Below are positions 37,952-46,364 of a stretch of DNA of 64,000 nt, one piece after another. The notes under the pieces were generated by a model, which worked only from the letters and a program-made list of their open reading frames with translations, did not search any database and was not told the DNA's origin. Source of the DNA: Falsirhodobacter algicola (GTDB taxonomy: Bacteria > Pseudomonadota > Alphaproteobacteria > Rhodobacterales > Rhodobacteraceae); NCBI RefSeq assembly GCF_018279165.1, contig NZ_CP047289.1, positions 310,001-374,000 of the forward strand, given 5' to 3'. The translations under genes were made by a program, and so were the position numbers. The stretch's first letter is position 1, and every line of letters starts with the position of its first letter.

Positions 37952-39379
37952 ATGATCACCCCGGTTCTTCTGTGCGGCGGTTCGGGCACACGCCTGTGGC
38001 CGCTGTCGCGCCGCACCTATCCCAAGCAGTTCGCCGCGCTTCTGGGCCCGGACACGCTGTTCCAGTCGGCGGCGTTGCGGATGACGGGGCCGGGCTTCGC
38101 CGCCCCGCTGATCGTCACCCATGGCGATTTCCGCTTCATCGTGGCCGAGCAGCTGGCCGCCATCGGCATCACCCCCGGCCCGATCCTGCTGGAGCCGGAG
38201 CCGCGCAACACCGCCCCTGCCGTGCTGGCCGCCGCCCTGATGCTGGCCCAGACCGACCCGGAGGGGCTGATGCTGATCGCCCCCTCGGATCACGCCATCC
38301 CCGACACCCGCGCCTTCCAAGAGGCGATCGCCGCCGCCGTTCCGGCCGCCGCCTCGGGCCGGCTCGTGAATATCGGCATCCGTCCGACCCATGCGGCGAC
38401 GGGCTACGGCTATCTCGAACTCAGCGATCCTGCGGCCGAAGGGGTGCAACCGCTGCGCCGCTTCGTCGAAAAGCCGGACGCCGCGACGGCGGCGGTGATG
38501 GTGGCGGGCGGCGGGTTCCTGTGGAATGCGGGCATCGTGCTGGCCTCTGCCGCGGCGGTGCTGGAAGCGTTCCGCCGCCATGCCCCGGCCATGATCCCCC
38601 CCATCGCCGAGGCGCTGTCGAACGCCGCCTCCGATCTCGGTGCGATCCGGCTCGATCCGGCGGCTTGGGCGCGGGCGGAGAACATCTCCCTCGATTATGC
38701 CGTGATGGAGAAGGCGGACAATCTGTCGGTGCTGCCCTTCACGGCGGGTTGGTCCGATCTGGGCGGCTGGGACGCGGTGTGGCGCGAAAGCGCCTGCGAC
38801 GCGCGCGGCGTCGCCACCTCGGGCGCGGCGACGGCGCTCGATTGCGACGACACGCTGCTGCGGTCGGACAACCCCGCGCTGGAGGTGGTGGGCCTTGGCC
38901 TGCGGGATGTGATCGTGGTGGCGATGCCGGACGCCGTGCTGGTGGCCGACCGCGCCCGCGCCGACGAGGTGGGGCAGGCGGTGACCGCGCTGCGCGCGCG
39001 CAAGGCGCGGCAGGCGACCTCCTTCCCCCGCGATCACCGCCCCTGGGGCTGGTTCGACAGCCTCGTGCAGGGGCCGCGTTTTCAGGTGAAGCGGATCGTG
39101 GTGCATCCGGGTGCCTCGCTCAGCCTGCAGAGCCATCACCACCGGGCCGAACATTGGATCGTCGTGGAGGGCACCGCCCGCGTGACCATCGGCGACGAGG
39201 TGAAACTGGTGAGCGAGAACCAGTCCGTCTATGTCCCCCTCGGCGCCGTGCACCGGATGGAGAACGTGGGCAAGCTGCCCATGGTCCTGATCGAGGTGCA
39301 GACCGGCGGCTATCTGGGCGAGGACGACATCATCCGCTACGAGGATGTCTATGCCCGCGGGCAGGTCGCCGCGCAGTGA
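37952..39379 (+). CDS. manC: Mannose-1-phosphate guanylyltransferase / mannose-6-phosphate isomerase, copy 1
   Basis: A bifunctional 475-residue enzyme of GDP-mannose synthesis. The N-terminal nucleotidyltransferase domain opens with LLCGGSGTRLWPLSRR and YPKQF, with FVEKPD near residue 170 and WNAGI. The C-terminal cupin domain (from about 355) has RPWGWFDS, HPGASLSLQSHHHRAEHW and the metal-binding His residues of the type II isomerase. AAGGA lies 9 nt before the start. A close paralogue lies at 47559-48989. A separate phosphomannomutase is not in the window. Confidence 0.95.
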   Translation: MITPVLLCGGSGTRLWPLSRRTYPKQFAALLGPDTLFQSAALRMTGPGFAAPLIVTHGDFRFIVAEQLAAIGITPGPILLEPEPRNTAPAVLAAALMLAQTDPEGLMLIAPSDHAIPDTRAFQEAIAAAVPAAASGRLVNIGIRPTHAATGYGYLELSDPAAEGVQPLRRFVEKPDAATAAVMVAGGGFLWNAGIVLASAAAVLEAFRRHAPAMIPPIAEALSNAASDLGAIRLDPAAWARAENISLDYAVMEKADNLSVLPFTAGWSDLGGWDAVWRESACDARGVATSGAATALDCDDTLLRSDNPALEVVGLGLRDVIVVAMPDAVLVADRARADEVGQAVTALRARKARQATSFPRDHRPWGWFDSLVQGPRFQVKRIVVHPGASLSLQSHHHRAEHWIVVEGTARVTIGDEVKLVSENQSVYVPLGAVHRMENVGKLPMVLIEVQTGGYLGEDDIIRYEDVYARGQVAAQ

Positions 39380-39382
39380 CGC

Positions 39383-40645
39383 TCAGCCTGCCGCGGCGTC
39401 CGCGCGGCGGCAGGCCAGCATGATGACGATGGCGCAGACGATGATCCATTGCATGTCGTTCTGCATCATCAGCGTGCTTTCGGTCAGGTTCATGAACAAT
39501 ACCTGACCCAGCAGCACATTGGGCCACAGCCATCCATCGCCGGGCCGCGACAGATGCGCATGAAGCGCCCGGCGCAGCGCCTGCACCAGCACATAGGCCA
39601 GCATCCCCCCGCCCAGCATCCCGATGTTCAGCAGCACCTCGCGGTAGCCGTTATGCGCATGGGGGGCCTGCCAGCCGATCGCGTACCAGATCTGCCACGC
39701 GATGGAACTCGCCTCCGACCACAGCGCCTGATAGCCGTAACCAAGGAGCGGGCGCGCCGCGATCCGCAGGTCCACCTGATGCCACAGCGGCACGCGCCCC
39801 GTCAGCGTCGCATCCTTGCCCAGCGCCTCCAGCAGCGGCACGAGGAAGGCCCCGAGGAACAGCAGCACCAGCGCCGCCACCGCCAGCGCCAGCAGCAGCA
39901 CCAAGGGTCGCCACATGCCCCGGCAGCGCAGCAGCAGCCGGTGAAAGCCGATCAGCGCCAGCCCCACCATCATCGACATCAGCCCCGTCCCCGACCGCGA
40001 GAGCACGAGGCAGACGAGGCTGACCGTGGCCAGCGCGGCCCCGCGCGCGCGAAACCCGCCCTCGCGGTCGAGGGTCATGGCAAAGCCCGCCAGCGCCCCG
40101 AGCGAGGCCGCCCATCCCAGCACGTTCTTGTGCAGGAAGATCCCCCGCAGCGCCCCGTCGGCGGGCACCGCAAGATGCGGCGCGGCCACCAGCAGGCCGA
40201 GGCTTCCCACCATGCACAGCCCCAGAAGGCTGCCGATCAGCCACATCAACTGCCGCGGCGTGCAGCGCACCGCCAGCACATAGGACAGAAGCAGCGACAT
40301 CACGAGCGCCACCGTCCGCCGCAGGCTGAGCGAGGGGTTGATCGACCAGACCACCGACATCACCGGCAGCGCCGTCAGCATCAGCAGCGGCAGGCTGCGC
40401 TGGGCCGCCGCGATGATCTGCCGGTGATGGCGCACCGCCAGCGTCAGCGTCACGGCATAGACGGGCAGGGTCAGCAAGCGCAGCATCGCGCGCGCCCCCG
40501 CCGTCAGATCGCCGTCCGAGGCCGCCGCCAGCATGGGAAACAGCGCCCCCGACTGCAACGCCAGCGCAAGCCAAAGGGCCGCCATCTCGGCCCGGCGCAG
40601 GCCGATGCGCAGCGGGGGGCGCGTCGTGTGCAGCGCGATCGTCAT
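39383..40645 (-). CDS. Wzy-like polymerase / O-antigen ligase family membrane protein
   Basis: A 420-residue polytopic protein with roughly 11 hydrophobic segments. It carries a Wzy_C/O-antigen-ligase region: RGIFLHKNVLGWAASLG near the middle, SRSGTGLMSMMVG, a large periplasmic loop with GRVPLWHQVDLRIAARPLLGYGYQ, and the HAHNGYREVLLNIGM motif with conserved His. These match polymerases of exopolysaccharide clusters. The start at 40645 follows GGAGG. It is convergent with manC1, 3 bp between stops. As the only such gene here it is the likely polymerase of the pathway. Confidence 0.88.
   Translation of the reverse strand: MTIALHTTRPPLRIGLRRAEMAALWLALALQSGALFPMLAAASDGDLTAGARAMLRLLTLPVYAVTLTLAVRHHRQIIAAAQRSLPLLMLTALPVMSVVWSINPSLSLRRTVALVMSLLLSYVLAVRCTPRQLMWLIGSLLGLCMVGSLGLLVAAPHLAVPADGALRGIFLHKNVLGWAASLGALAGFAMTLDREGGFRARGAALATVSLVCLVLSRSGTGLMSMMVGLALIGFHRLLLRCRGMWRPLVLLLALAVAALVLLFLGAFLVPLLEALGKDATLTGRVPLWHQVDLRIAARPLLGYGYQALWSEASSIAWQIWYAIGWQAPHAHNGYREVLLNIGMLGGGMLAYVLVQALRRALHAHLSRPGDGWLWPNVLLGQVLFMNLTESTLMMQNDMQWIIVCAIVIMLACRRADAAAG
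39386..39415. terminator. Hairpin at the manC1 / polymerase gene junction
   Basis: GCCTGCCGC (39386-39394) and GCGGCAGGC (39407-39415) form a perfect 9-bp stem, lying mostly within the last codons of the minus-strand gene and just after the manC1 stop. There is no T-tract; termination of manC1 transcripts is possible. Confidence 0.4.
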
Positions 40646-40857
40646 GCCGGAACCTCCGTCTGCCGGGAACGGGGCAAGCATAGGCCCCGGAGCCGCGCCG
40701 CGACACGCGCCGGATCGGTCAGCCCCTTTCGCCGAGCGGGGGGCGCCCTTCATCCTTTCGGACGCGTCATCCCCCCGCGCCGCGCCTTTCGGCCCGGTTC
40801 CGGCCCGCCGCCCGCGCCGTTACGATCCGGGCCGACCATCAGCGGCAGGATAGGCCT

Positions 40858-41781
40858 ATGACACAGCCCCGCATCAGCGTGCTGATCAACAACTACAACT
40901 ACGGCGCCATGCTTGGCCGGGCGATCGACAGCGCGCTGGCCCAGACCGGCCCAACGGCCGAGGTGATCGTCGTCGATGACGGCTCCTCGGACGGATCGCG
41001 CGCCGTGATCGAGGGGTATGGCGCGGCCATCACGGCGATCTTTCAGCCCAATGGCGGGCAGGCCAGCGCGATGAACGCCGCCGTCCGCGCCAGCCGGGGG
41101 GAGATCCTGTGCTTTCTGGACGCGGACGATTGGTGGCGCGCGGGCAAGACGGCCGCCGTCGCCGCCGCCTTCGACGCCGATCCGGCGCTGGGGCTGGTGT
41201 TCCACCGGCTGGTGCCCACCGCCTCGGACGGGCGGATCGTGAACCGGCCGATCCCGCGCACCCTCTGCGAGGGGGATCTGGCACCGCGGATGGCGCGCTC
41301 GGGCGGGGTGTGGCCCTTCCCGATGACCTCGGCGATTTCGGTGCGCCGCTCCGCTTGGGATGCGGCCGGCCCGATCCCGGAGGGGTTCCGCATTTCCGCC
41401 GATGCGTGGCTTGTGGGGATCATCCCCTTCCTGCGCCGCGTGCGCGCGCTGCCCGAGGTGCTGGGCCATTACCGCATCCACGACAACACTTGGCACCGGG
41501 CCGATGACGCCGCGATGCTGCGCCGCCGCATGGACCATTGGGCCCGCACCGTGACCGAGACGAACGCCTTCATGGCGGGGCAGGGCCTGCACTGGCGGCT
41601 CGATCTGGCGGATCATTTCCCCCACCGGCTGGCGGGGGCGCGTCTGGCCCGCATCCGCGCGGCGCAGCGGCTGACGCTGCTGGCGCATGGCCTGCGTTTC
41701 GGCGGAGAGCCCCATCCCCTGCGCCGGGGCCGCGATGCGCTGCGGGTGCTGCGCGCCCGCCCGGTGGATGGCGCGGCATGA
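40858..41781 (+). CDS. Glycosyltransferase, GT2 family
   Basis: A 307-residue GT-A fold transferase. The N-terminal SVLINNYNYGAMLGRAIDS and VIVVDDGSSDGS bind the nucleotide; the metal-binding DAD is in LCFLDADDWW near residue 84. The acceptor part has HYRIHDNTW. It opens a plus-strand operon of five genes reaching the GDP-mannose epimerase. AGGA precedes the ATG. The sugar donor is unknown. It is divergent from the polymerase gene. Confidence 0.88.
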   Translation: MTQPRISVLINNYNYGAMLGRAIDSALAQTGPTAEVIVVDDGSSDGSRAVIEGYGAAITAIFQPNGGQASAMNAAVRASRGEILCFLDADDWWRAGKTAAVAAAFDADPALGLVFHRLVPTASDGRIVNRPIPRTLCEGDLAPRMARSGGVWPFPMTSAISVRRSAWDAAGPIPEGFRISADAWLVGIIPFLRRVRALPEVLGHYRIHDNTWHRADDAAMLRRRMDHWARTVTETNAFMAGQGLHWRLDLADHFPHRLAGARLARIRAAQRLTLLAHGLRFGGEPHPLRRGRDALRVLRARPVDGAA

Positions 41782-42920
41782 AGGTCCTGCTGATCGCCCC
41801 CGGCCCGCAGGATCACGCCATCGCCGTCGCCAACGGCCTCGTCGGGCAGGCCGAGGTGATCTTTGCCGTCCCGGACCGCCATTACCGCGATCTTGCCGGA
41901 TGGATCGACCCGGCGATCGAGCTGCACCGGCTGAACTGGCCGCGCACCCGCTCGCCGCGCAACCTGTCGCTGCTGGCGGCACTGACGCGGCTGGTGCGGC
42001 AGGTGCGCCCGGACATCATCCATGTCCTCAGCAATACGACGCTGTGGCTGGGGGCGGCGGTGCCGCTGTGGCGGCGCATCGCGCCGGTGGTGGTGACGGT
42101 GCACGATGTCACCGTGCATCCCGGCGATCGGGATACCGCGCAGCTGCCCGATTGGGGGGCGCGGCTGATGGTGCGCGGCTCGGACCATGTGGTGGTGCAT
42201 GGCGAGGCGCTGCGCCGCGCCGCGATGGCGCGGTTCGCGCGCCCCATGTCCGAGGTGCATGTGCTGCCCCATCCCGCGATCACCCGCTATGCCGATCTGG
42301 CGCGGGGCATGACGGCCCGGCCCGCCGGGGCGGGGCTGCGCGCGCTGACCTTCGGCCGGATGTTCGCCTATAAGGGCATCGACGATCTGATCCGCGCCGA
42401 GGCGCTGCTGGCGGGGCGCATCCCCGGTCTGCACATCACGCTGGCCGGGCGGGGCGACGATCCGGGCGCGCTCTGCCATCTGATGGGCGATCCCGCCCGC
42501 TATGACATCCGCGCGCGCTTCATCCCCGATGCCGAGGTGGCGCAGCTCTTTCTGGACTGCGACGTGGTGGTTCTTCCCTATGCCGAAGCCTCGCAGAGCG
42601 GGGTTCTGCCCGTCGCCGCGACCTTCGCCCGCCCCCTGATCGTCACCGATGTCGGGGAATTGGGGGCCACGGTCCGCGATCACGGCATCGGGCTAGTGGT
42701 GCCGCCGCGCGATCCGGCGGCGCTGGCCGAGGCGCTGGCGCGGCTGGCGGCGGACGATGCGCTGCGGGCCGGTCTGGCCGAACGGGCGGGGCGCTTCGCG
42801 GTGGGGCCGATCGCCCCGGCGCGGGTGGGGGCCGCGACCTGCGACCTCTACGCCCGCATCCTGCAAAGGCGCATGTCGCCTGACCGAAAGGACGTGCCCC
42901 ATATCGGGCGGCCGAATTGA
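41778..42920 (+). CDS. Glycosyltransferase, GT4 family
   Basis: A 380-residue GT-B enzyme starting by ATGA overlap with the GT2 gene. It begins MKVLLIAPGPQDHAIAVANG, includes VVVTVHDVTVHPGDR, LRALTFGRMFAYKGIDDLI and the donor-site VVVLPYAEASQSGVLPVAA. The usual first Glu of E-x7-E is present in the PYAEASQSG loop, as in GT4 homologues using UDP- or GDP-sugars. Donor and linkage cannot be assigned. Confidence 0.87.
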   Translation: MKVLLIAPGPQDHAIAVANGLVGQAEVIFAVPDRHYRDLAGWIDPAIELHRLNWPRTRSPRNLSLLAALTRLVRQVRPDIIHVLSNTTLWLGAAVPLWRRIAPVVVTVHDVTVHPGDRDTAQLPDWGARLMVRGSDHVVVHGEALRRAAMARFARPMSEVHVLPHPAITRYADLARGMTARPAGAGLRALTFGRMFAYKGIDDLIRAEALLAGRIPGLHITLAGRGDDPGALCHLMGDPARYDIRARFIPDAEVAQLFLDCDVVVLPYAEASQSGVLPVAATFARPLIVTDVGELGATVRDHGIGLVVPPRDPAALAEALARLAADDALRAGLAERAGRFAVGPIAPARVGAATCDLYARILQRRMSPDRKDVPHIGRPN

Positions 42921-42978
42921 GTTCGGCGGCCGTCCCGCCGAAGCTTGCGACCGAACCGCTCTGCCACAGGACGCTGCC

Positions 42979-44115
42979 ATGCAAGTTCCCGCCTATCGCC
43001 TGTCCGGCCCCCCGCCCGCCGAGGAGTCCGTCCGCCACCATGTTCCCGGCGGGTGCGAGGATGGCGGCGGCATCGGCAGGCTGATCGGCTATGTCGTCGA
43101 GGCCCAACCGGTGGAGGGCACGCATCTGGTGCAGGACACGCGGGGGCCGCGCTGGCGTCCGCTGCCCTCGGCCCTGAGGCTTGGGGCGGCGATCCTTGCC
43201 TTGGCGGGCGACCGCATCCGTCATCCGGGCCGGGTGCAGCATATCCACATCGCCGGGCGCGGCAGCACGGCGCGCAAGCTGATCCTGACGGCGGCGGCGC
43301 GGGCGCTGGGAAGCACGCATCTGCTGCACCTGCACGATTTCGATTACGCCGCCGATTTCATCCGCCGCCCGGCATGGCAGCAGCGGCTGATCCGCCACAT
43401 GTTCCGCCGCGCGGACCGCGTGGTCGTGCTGGGCGAACGGGACCGCGACACCGCGCTGGGCCTCTTGGGCGTTCCGGCGGACCGGGTGAGCATCCTGCGC
43501 AACTGCGTGCCCGATCCCGGCCCGCCGCCCGCACGGCCCGATCACCGGATGTGCCGCATCGTGTTCCTTGGACAGCTCGGCCCCCGCAAGGGGGTGCCGG
43601 AACTGCTGGCGGCGCTGGCCCATCCCGCGATGCAAGGCGTGCCGTGGCGCGCCACGCTGGCCGGCGGCGGCCCGGTGGAGGATTACCGGACCGAAGCCCG
43701 CCGCCTCGGCCTTGGCGAGCGCGTGGCCATGCCCGGCTGGCTGACCGAACCGCAGACCCGCGCGCTTTGTGCGGGGGCGGACATCCTCGTTCTTCCCTCG
43801 CATGGCGAGGGGATGGCGATGGCCGTGCTGGAGGGGCTGGCCCATGGGCTGGCGGTGGTCACGACCCGCGTCGGCGCCCATGGCGACGTGCTGGAGCATG
43901 ACCGCACCTGCCTCTTCGTTCCCGTCGGCGATGCCGAGGCGCTGGCCGCCACGCTGGCCCGGCTTGTCCGCGATCCGGCGCAGCGCCGCCGCATCGCCGA
44001 GGCGGGCCGCGCCCTTTATCTGTCCGACATGGCGATCCACGGCTATGTCCGCCGCCTGTCGGACCTTCACCGCGACCTTGCGGCCCCACGTCACCTGCAG
44101 GGAGATCCGGCATGA
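42979..44115 (+). CDS. Glycosyltransferase, GT4 family
   Basis: A 378-residue GT-B enzyme with HIHIAGRGSTARK in the N-terminal half, then RIVFLGQLGPRKGVPELL, LAGGGPVEDYRTEARRLG and the donor-site LPSHGEGMAMAVLEGLAHGL with both E-x7-E glutamates. The first 60 residues are poorly conserved; an internal start is possible, but AGGA lies 8 nt before ATG 42979. It is coupled by ATGA overlap to the Wzc-like gene, so chain elongation and length control are co-translated. Confidence 0.86.
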   Translation: MQVPAYRLSGPPPAEESVRHHVPGGCEDGGGIGRLIGYVVEAQPVEGTHLVQDTRGPRWRPLPSALRLGAAILALAGDRIRHPGRVQHIHIAGRGSTARKLILTAAARALGSTHLLHLHDFDYAADFIRRPAWQQRLIRHMFRRADRVVVLGERDRDTALGLLGVPADRVSILRNCVPDPGPPPARPDHRMCRIVFLGQLGPRKGVPELLAALAHPAMQGVPWRATLAGGGPVEDYRTEARRLGLGERVAMPGWLTEPQTRALCAGADILVLPSHGEGMAMAVLEGLAHGLAVVTTRVGAHGDVLEHDRTCLFVPVGDAEALAATLARLVRDPAQRRRIAEAGRALYLSDMAIHGYVRRLSDLHRDLAAPRHLQGDPA

Positions 44116-46202
44116 ACGACCAATTCCACCCCCGCAGCCGCGCCGACCGTGCGCGCATGCGCCTTGCCCCGCCGCCGCCCCTCCTGCGCGAGGGGGAGAC
44201 CGAGATCGATTGGCTGCAACTGGTGCGCATGGTGCGCCGCCGCCTGCCGCTGATCGCGGCGCTGACGGCGGGGCTGACGGTGCTGTCGCTGCCGCTGATC
44301 CTGTCGCAGGTGCCCGAATACGCGGCCCGCGCGCGGGTGATCCTGTCCCAGCCGCTGCCGGCGACGCTGTCGACCGATCCGAACGATCCGCGGCCCGCCG
44401 GCCTCGACATCAGCACCGAGATGGAGCGCCTCAGCGCCCGCAGCACCGTCGAGGCCGTGGTGGCCAAGATGAACCTTGCCGACAATCCCGATTTCGCGGC
44501 CCCCCCCGAAGAGCCGGGCCTCGTGCATCGCGCGATCGCGGGGGTCCGGGGGCTGTTCGGCGGCACGGTGGAACCGGCGGCGGATCCCGATCTGGCCGAA
44601 GCGGCGCTGCAGAGCTTCTACGAACGGCTGTCGGTGCGGCGCGTCGGCGATACGGGCGTGCTGGAGGTCGGCTTCACCGCGCCCGAACCCAAATTGGCGG
44701 CCGATGCGGCCAACACGCTGGTGCAGACCTACGCCACCCTGCGCGACGATCAGCAGCAGGCGCGGCTGACCTCGGCCTCGTCTTGGCTGGAGGCGCGCAT
44801 CGCCGCCCAAAGCGCGCGGCAGGACGCCGCCCGCACCCGCGCCCAGACCTTCCGCCAGACCCACAATCTTGGGACGGAGACGACGCCCTCGCCGGCGATG
44901 CAGACCGTTTCGGCGCTGACCCAGCAGCACGACCGCCTGACCGAGGAGCGCGCGACGCTGACCGCCACGCTGGCGATGATCGGCACGGCCAGCGCCTATC
45001 CCGCCACCCCCCTTCCGGGCGAGCCCGAAACCCTGACCACCCTGCGCGCCCAATTCCAGCGTCAGCAGCAGGAGGAGGAGCAACTGCGCAGCCGCTACGG
45101 CGACAGCTATGGCGGGGCGGTGCAGGCGCGGGGGCAGAGCGCGCTGACCCGCGATCAGATCGCCCGCGGCGTCGATGCCTATGCCGAGGCGATGCGCTCG
45201 CGCCTGTCGGGCCTCGATGCCGAGACGGAGGCGGTGGAGGCCCGGCTGCGCGATGCACGCGCCGGCCTGTCGCAGCAGGGAACGGCGGAACTGGAGATGG
45301 CGGGCCTTCAGCGCGATCTCGATGCCGAAACGCAGATCCTCTCGGGCCTCGAACGCCAAGCGCGGCTGATTCAGGCCGAGGCGAGCCTGCCGGTCGTGCA
45401 GGTGGAGGTTCTGTCCCCCGCCATGCCGCCTTCGGGGGCCGAAGGGTATGGGCGCAAGGTGTATCTGCTGCTGGCGCTGATGCTGTCGGGCTGTCTTGCC
45501 ATCCTGTGCGCCGCGATCCTCGAGGTGATGGACCGCACGGTGCGCAGCACCGATCAGTTGCGCGGCGCGGCCGACATCGCCCCTGTGGGGATGCTGCCCG
45601 CGCTGCCGGGGCGGGGCGATCTGCTGGCCGCGATGCGCCAGCGCCCGCTTTCGGCCTTTGCCGATGCCCTGCGCGGCCTGATGCTGACGATGGAGGTGTC
45701 GAGCGGCGGGGCGATGCCGCGCAGCCTTCTGGTGACATCGGCGCGGGCGGGCGAAGGGGCCTCCACCGTGGCCTCGGCGCTGGCGCTGGCGCTGGCGGCG
45801 GGGGGGCAGCCGGTGCTGCTGGTGCAGATCGAACGCGCGCCGGGGGCCGAGCCGCCGCCCGCCGCCGGGATCGACCGTCTGCGCCTGAACGAGATGCCGT
45901 CGCAGGCGGGGCTGACGGCGCTTCTGGACCGGGCGACGCAATCGGGCAGCATCCTGATCCTCGATGCGCCGCCGGTCCTGTCCTCCACGGCGGCGCAGCA
46001 TCTGGCGGGAATGGCCGATCGCAGCCTCTTGGTGGTCCGCTGGGCCGCAACCCCGCGCCGCCTCGTGGAACTGGCGGCCGAGCGTCTGGCCCTGACGGGG
46101 GGCGAGCGTGTGCTCTGCGCGCTGAACGCCGTCGATCTGGATCACCATGCCGGCTACGGCTTCCGCGATTCGGTCATCACGGCGCTGCCGCGGCGGGCCT
46201 GA
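44112..46202 (+). CDS. Wzc/GumC-like polysaccharide co-polymerase with degenerate kinase domain
   Basis: A 696-residue inner-membrane protein that should set chain length and couple polymerisation to export. The Wzz domain has membrane helices near residues 45-65 and 450-475, with a long periplasmic coiled-coil region between (QQQEEEQLRSRYGDSYGG). The cytoplasmic domain resembles a CpsD/BY-kinase ATPase, but the P-loop reads GEGAST with A550 instead of Lys. The Walker A-prime Asp is Q572 (VLLVQIE), while Walker B D618 (ILILDAPPV) remains. No C-terminal tyrosine cluster is present. ATP binding and autophosphorylation are therefore doubtful. Confidence 0.88.
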   Translation: MNDQFHPRSRADRARMRLAPPPPLLREGETEIDWLQLVRMVRRRLPLIAALTAGLTVLSLPLILSQVPEYAARARVILSQPLPATLSTDPNDPRPAGLDISTEMERLSARSTVEAVVAKMNLADNPDFAAPPEEPGLVHRAIAGVRGLFGGTVEPAADPDLAEAALQSFYERLSVRRVGDTGVLEVGFTAPEPKLAADAANTLVQTYATLRDDQQQARLTSASSWLEARIAAQSARQDAARTRAQTFRQTHNLGTETTPSPAMQTVSALTQQHDRLTEERATLTATLAMIGTASAYPATPLPGEPETLTTLRAQFQRQQQEEEQLRSRYGDSYGGAVQARGQSALTRDQIARGVDAYAEAMRSRLSGLDAETEAVEARLRDARAGLSQQGTAELEMAGLQRDLDAETQILSGLERQARLIQAEASLPVVQVEVLSPAMPPSGAEGYGRKVYLLLALMLSGCLAILCAAILEVMDRTVRSTDQLRGAADIAPVGMLPALPGRGDLLAAMRQRPLSAFADALRGLMLTMEVSSGGAMPRSLLVTSARAGEGASTVASALALALAAGGQPVLLVQIERAPGAEPPPAAGIDRLRLNEMPSQAGLTALLDRATQSGSILILDAPPVLSSTAAQHLAGMADRSLLVVRWAATPRRLVELAAERLALTGGERVLCALNAVDLDHHAGYGFRDSVITALPRRA

Positions 46203-46203
46203 G

Positions 46204-46225
46204 GTCCGCCCCTTCGGGGGGGGAC
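46204..46225 (+). terminator. UUCG-loop hairpin after the Wzc-like gene
   Basis: CCCC-TTCG-GGGG forms a stable tetraloop hairpin, extended by outer GTCC/GGAC arms around one mismatch, directly after the stop. It is followed by only two T residues, so it may be a weak terminator or mRNA 3'-end stabiliser. Confidence 0.45.
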
Positions 46226-46303
46226 TTGGCCGATCGGATGACCCGCGAGGTCGAACGGCGATCTGAGCGCCGCGCGCCCCCGCCGTTACACTTTCCCGCA
46301 GAT

Positions 46304-46330
46304 GCCGCCCGCCCCATCCGGGCGGGCGGC
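46304..46330 (+). promoter_or_regulatory. Strong leader hairpin before the GDP-mannose epimerase gene
   Basis: GCCGCCCGCCC (46304-46314) and GGGCGGGCGGC (46320-46330) form a perfect 11-bp stem with a 5-nt loop, 34 bp upstream of the start codon. It may be part of the 5' leader or a factor-dependent terminator. Confidence 0.5.
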
Positions 46331-46364
46331 GATCATCAGCCAATCGGAACGGGAGATGTGCGAC

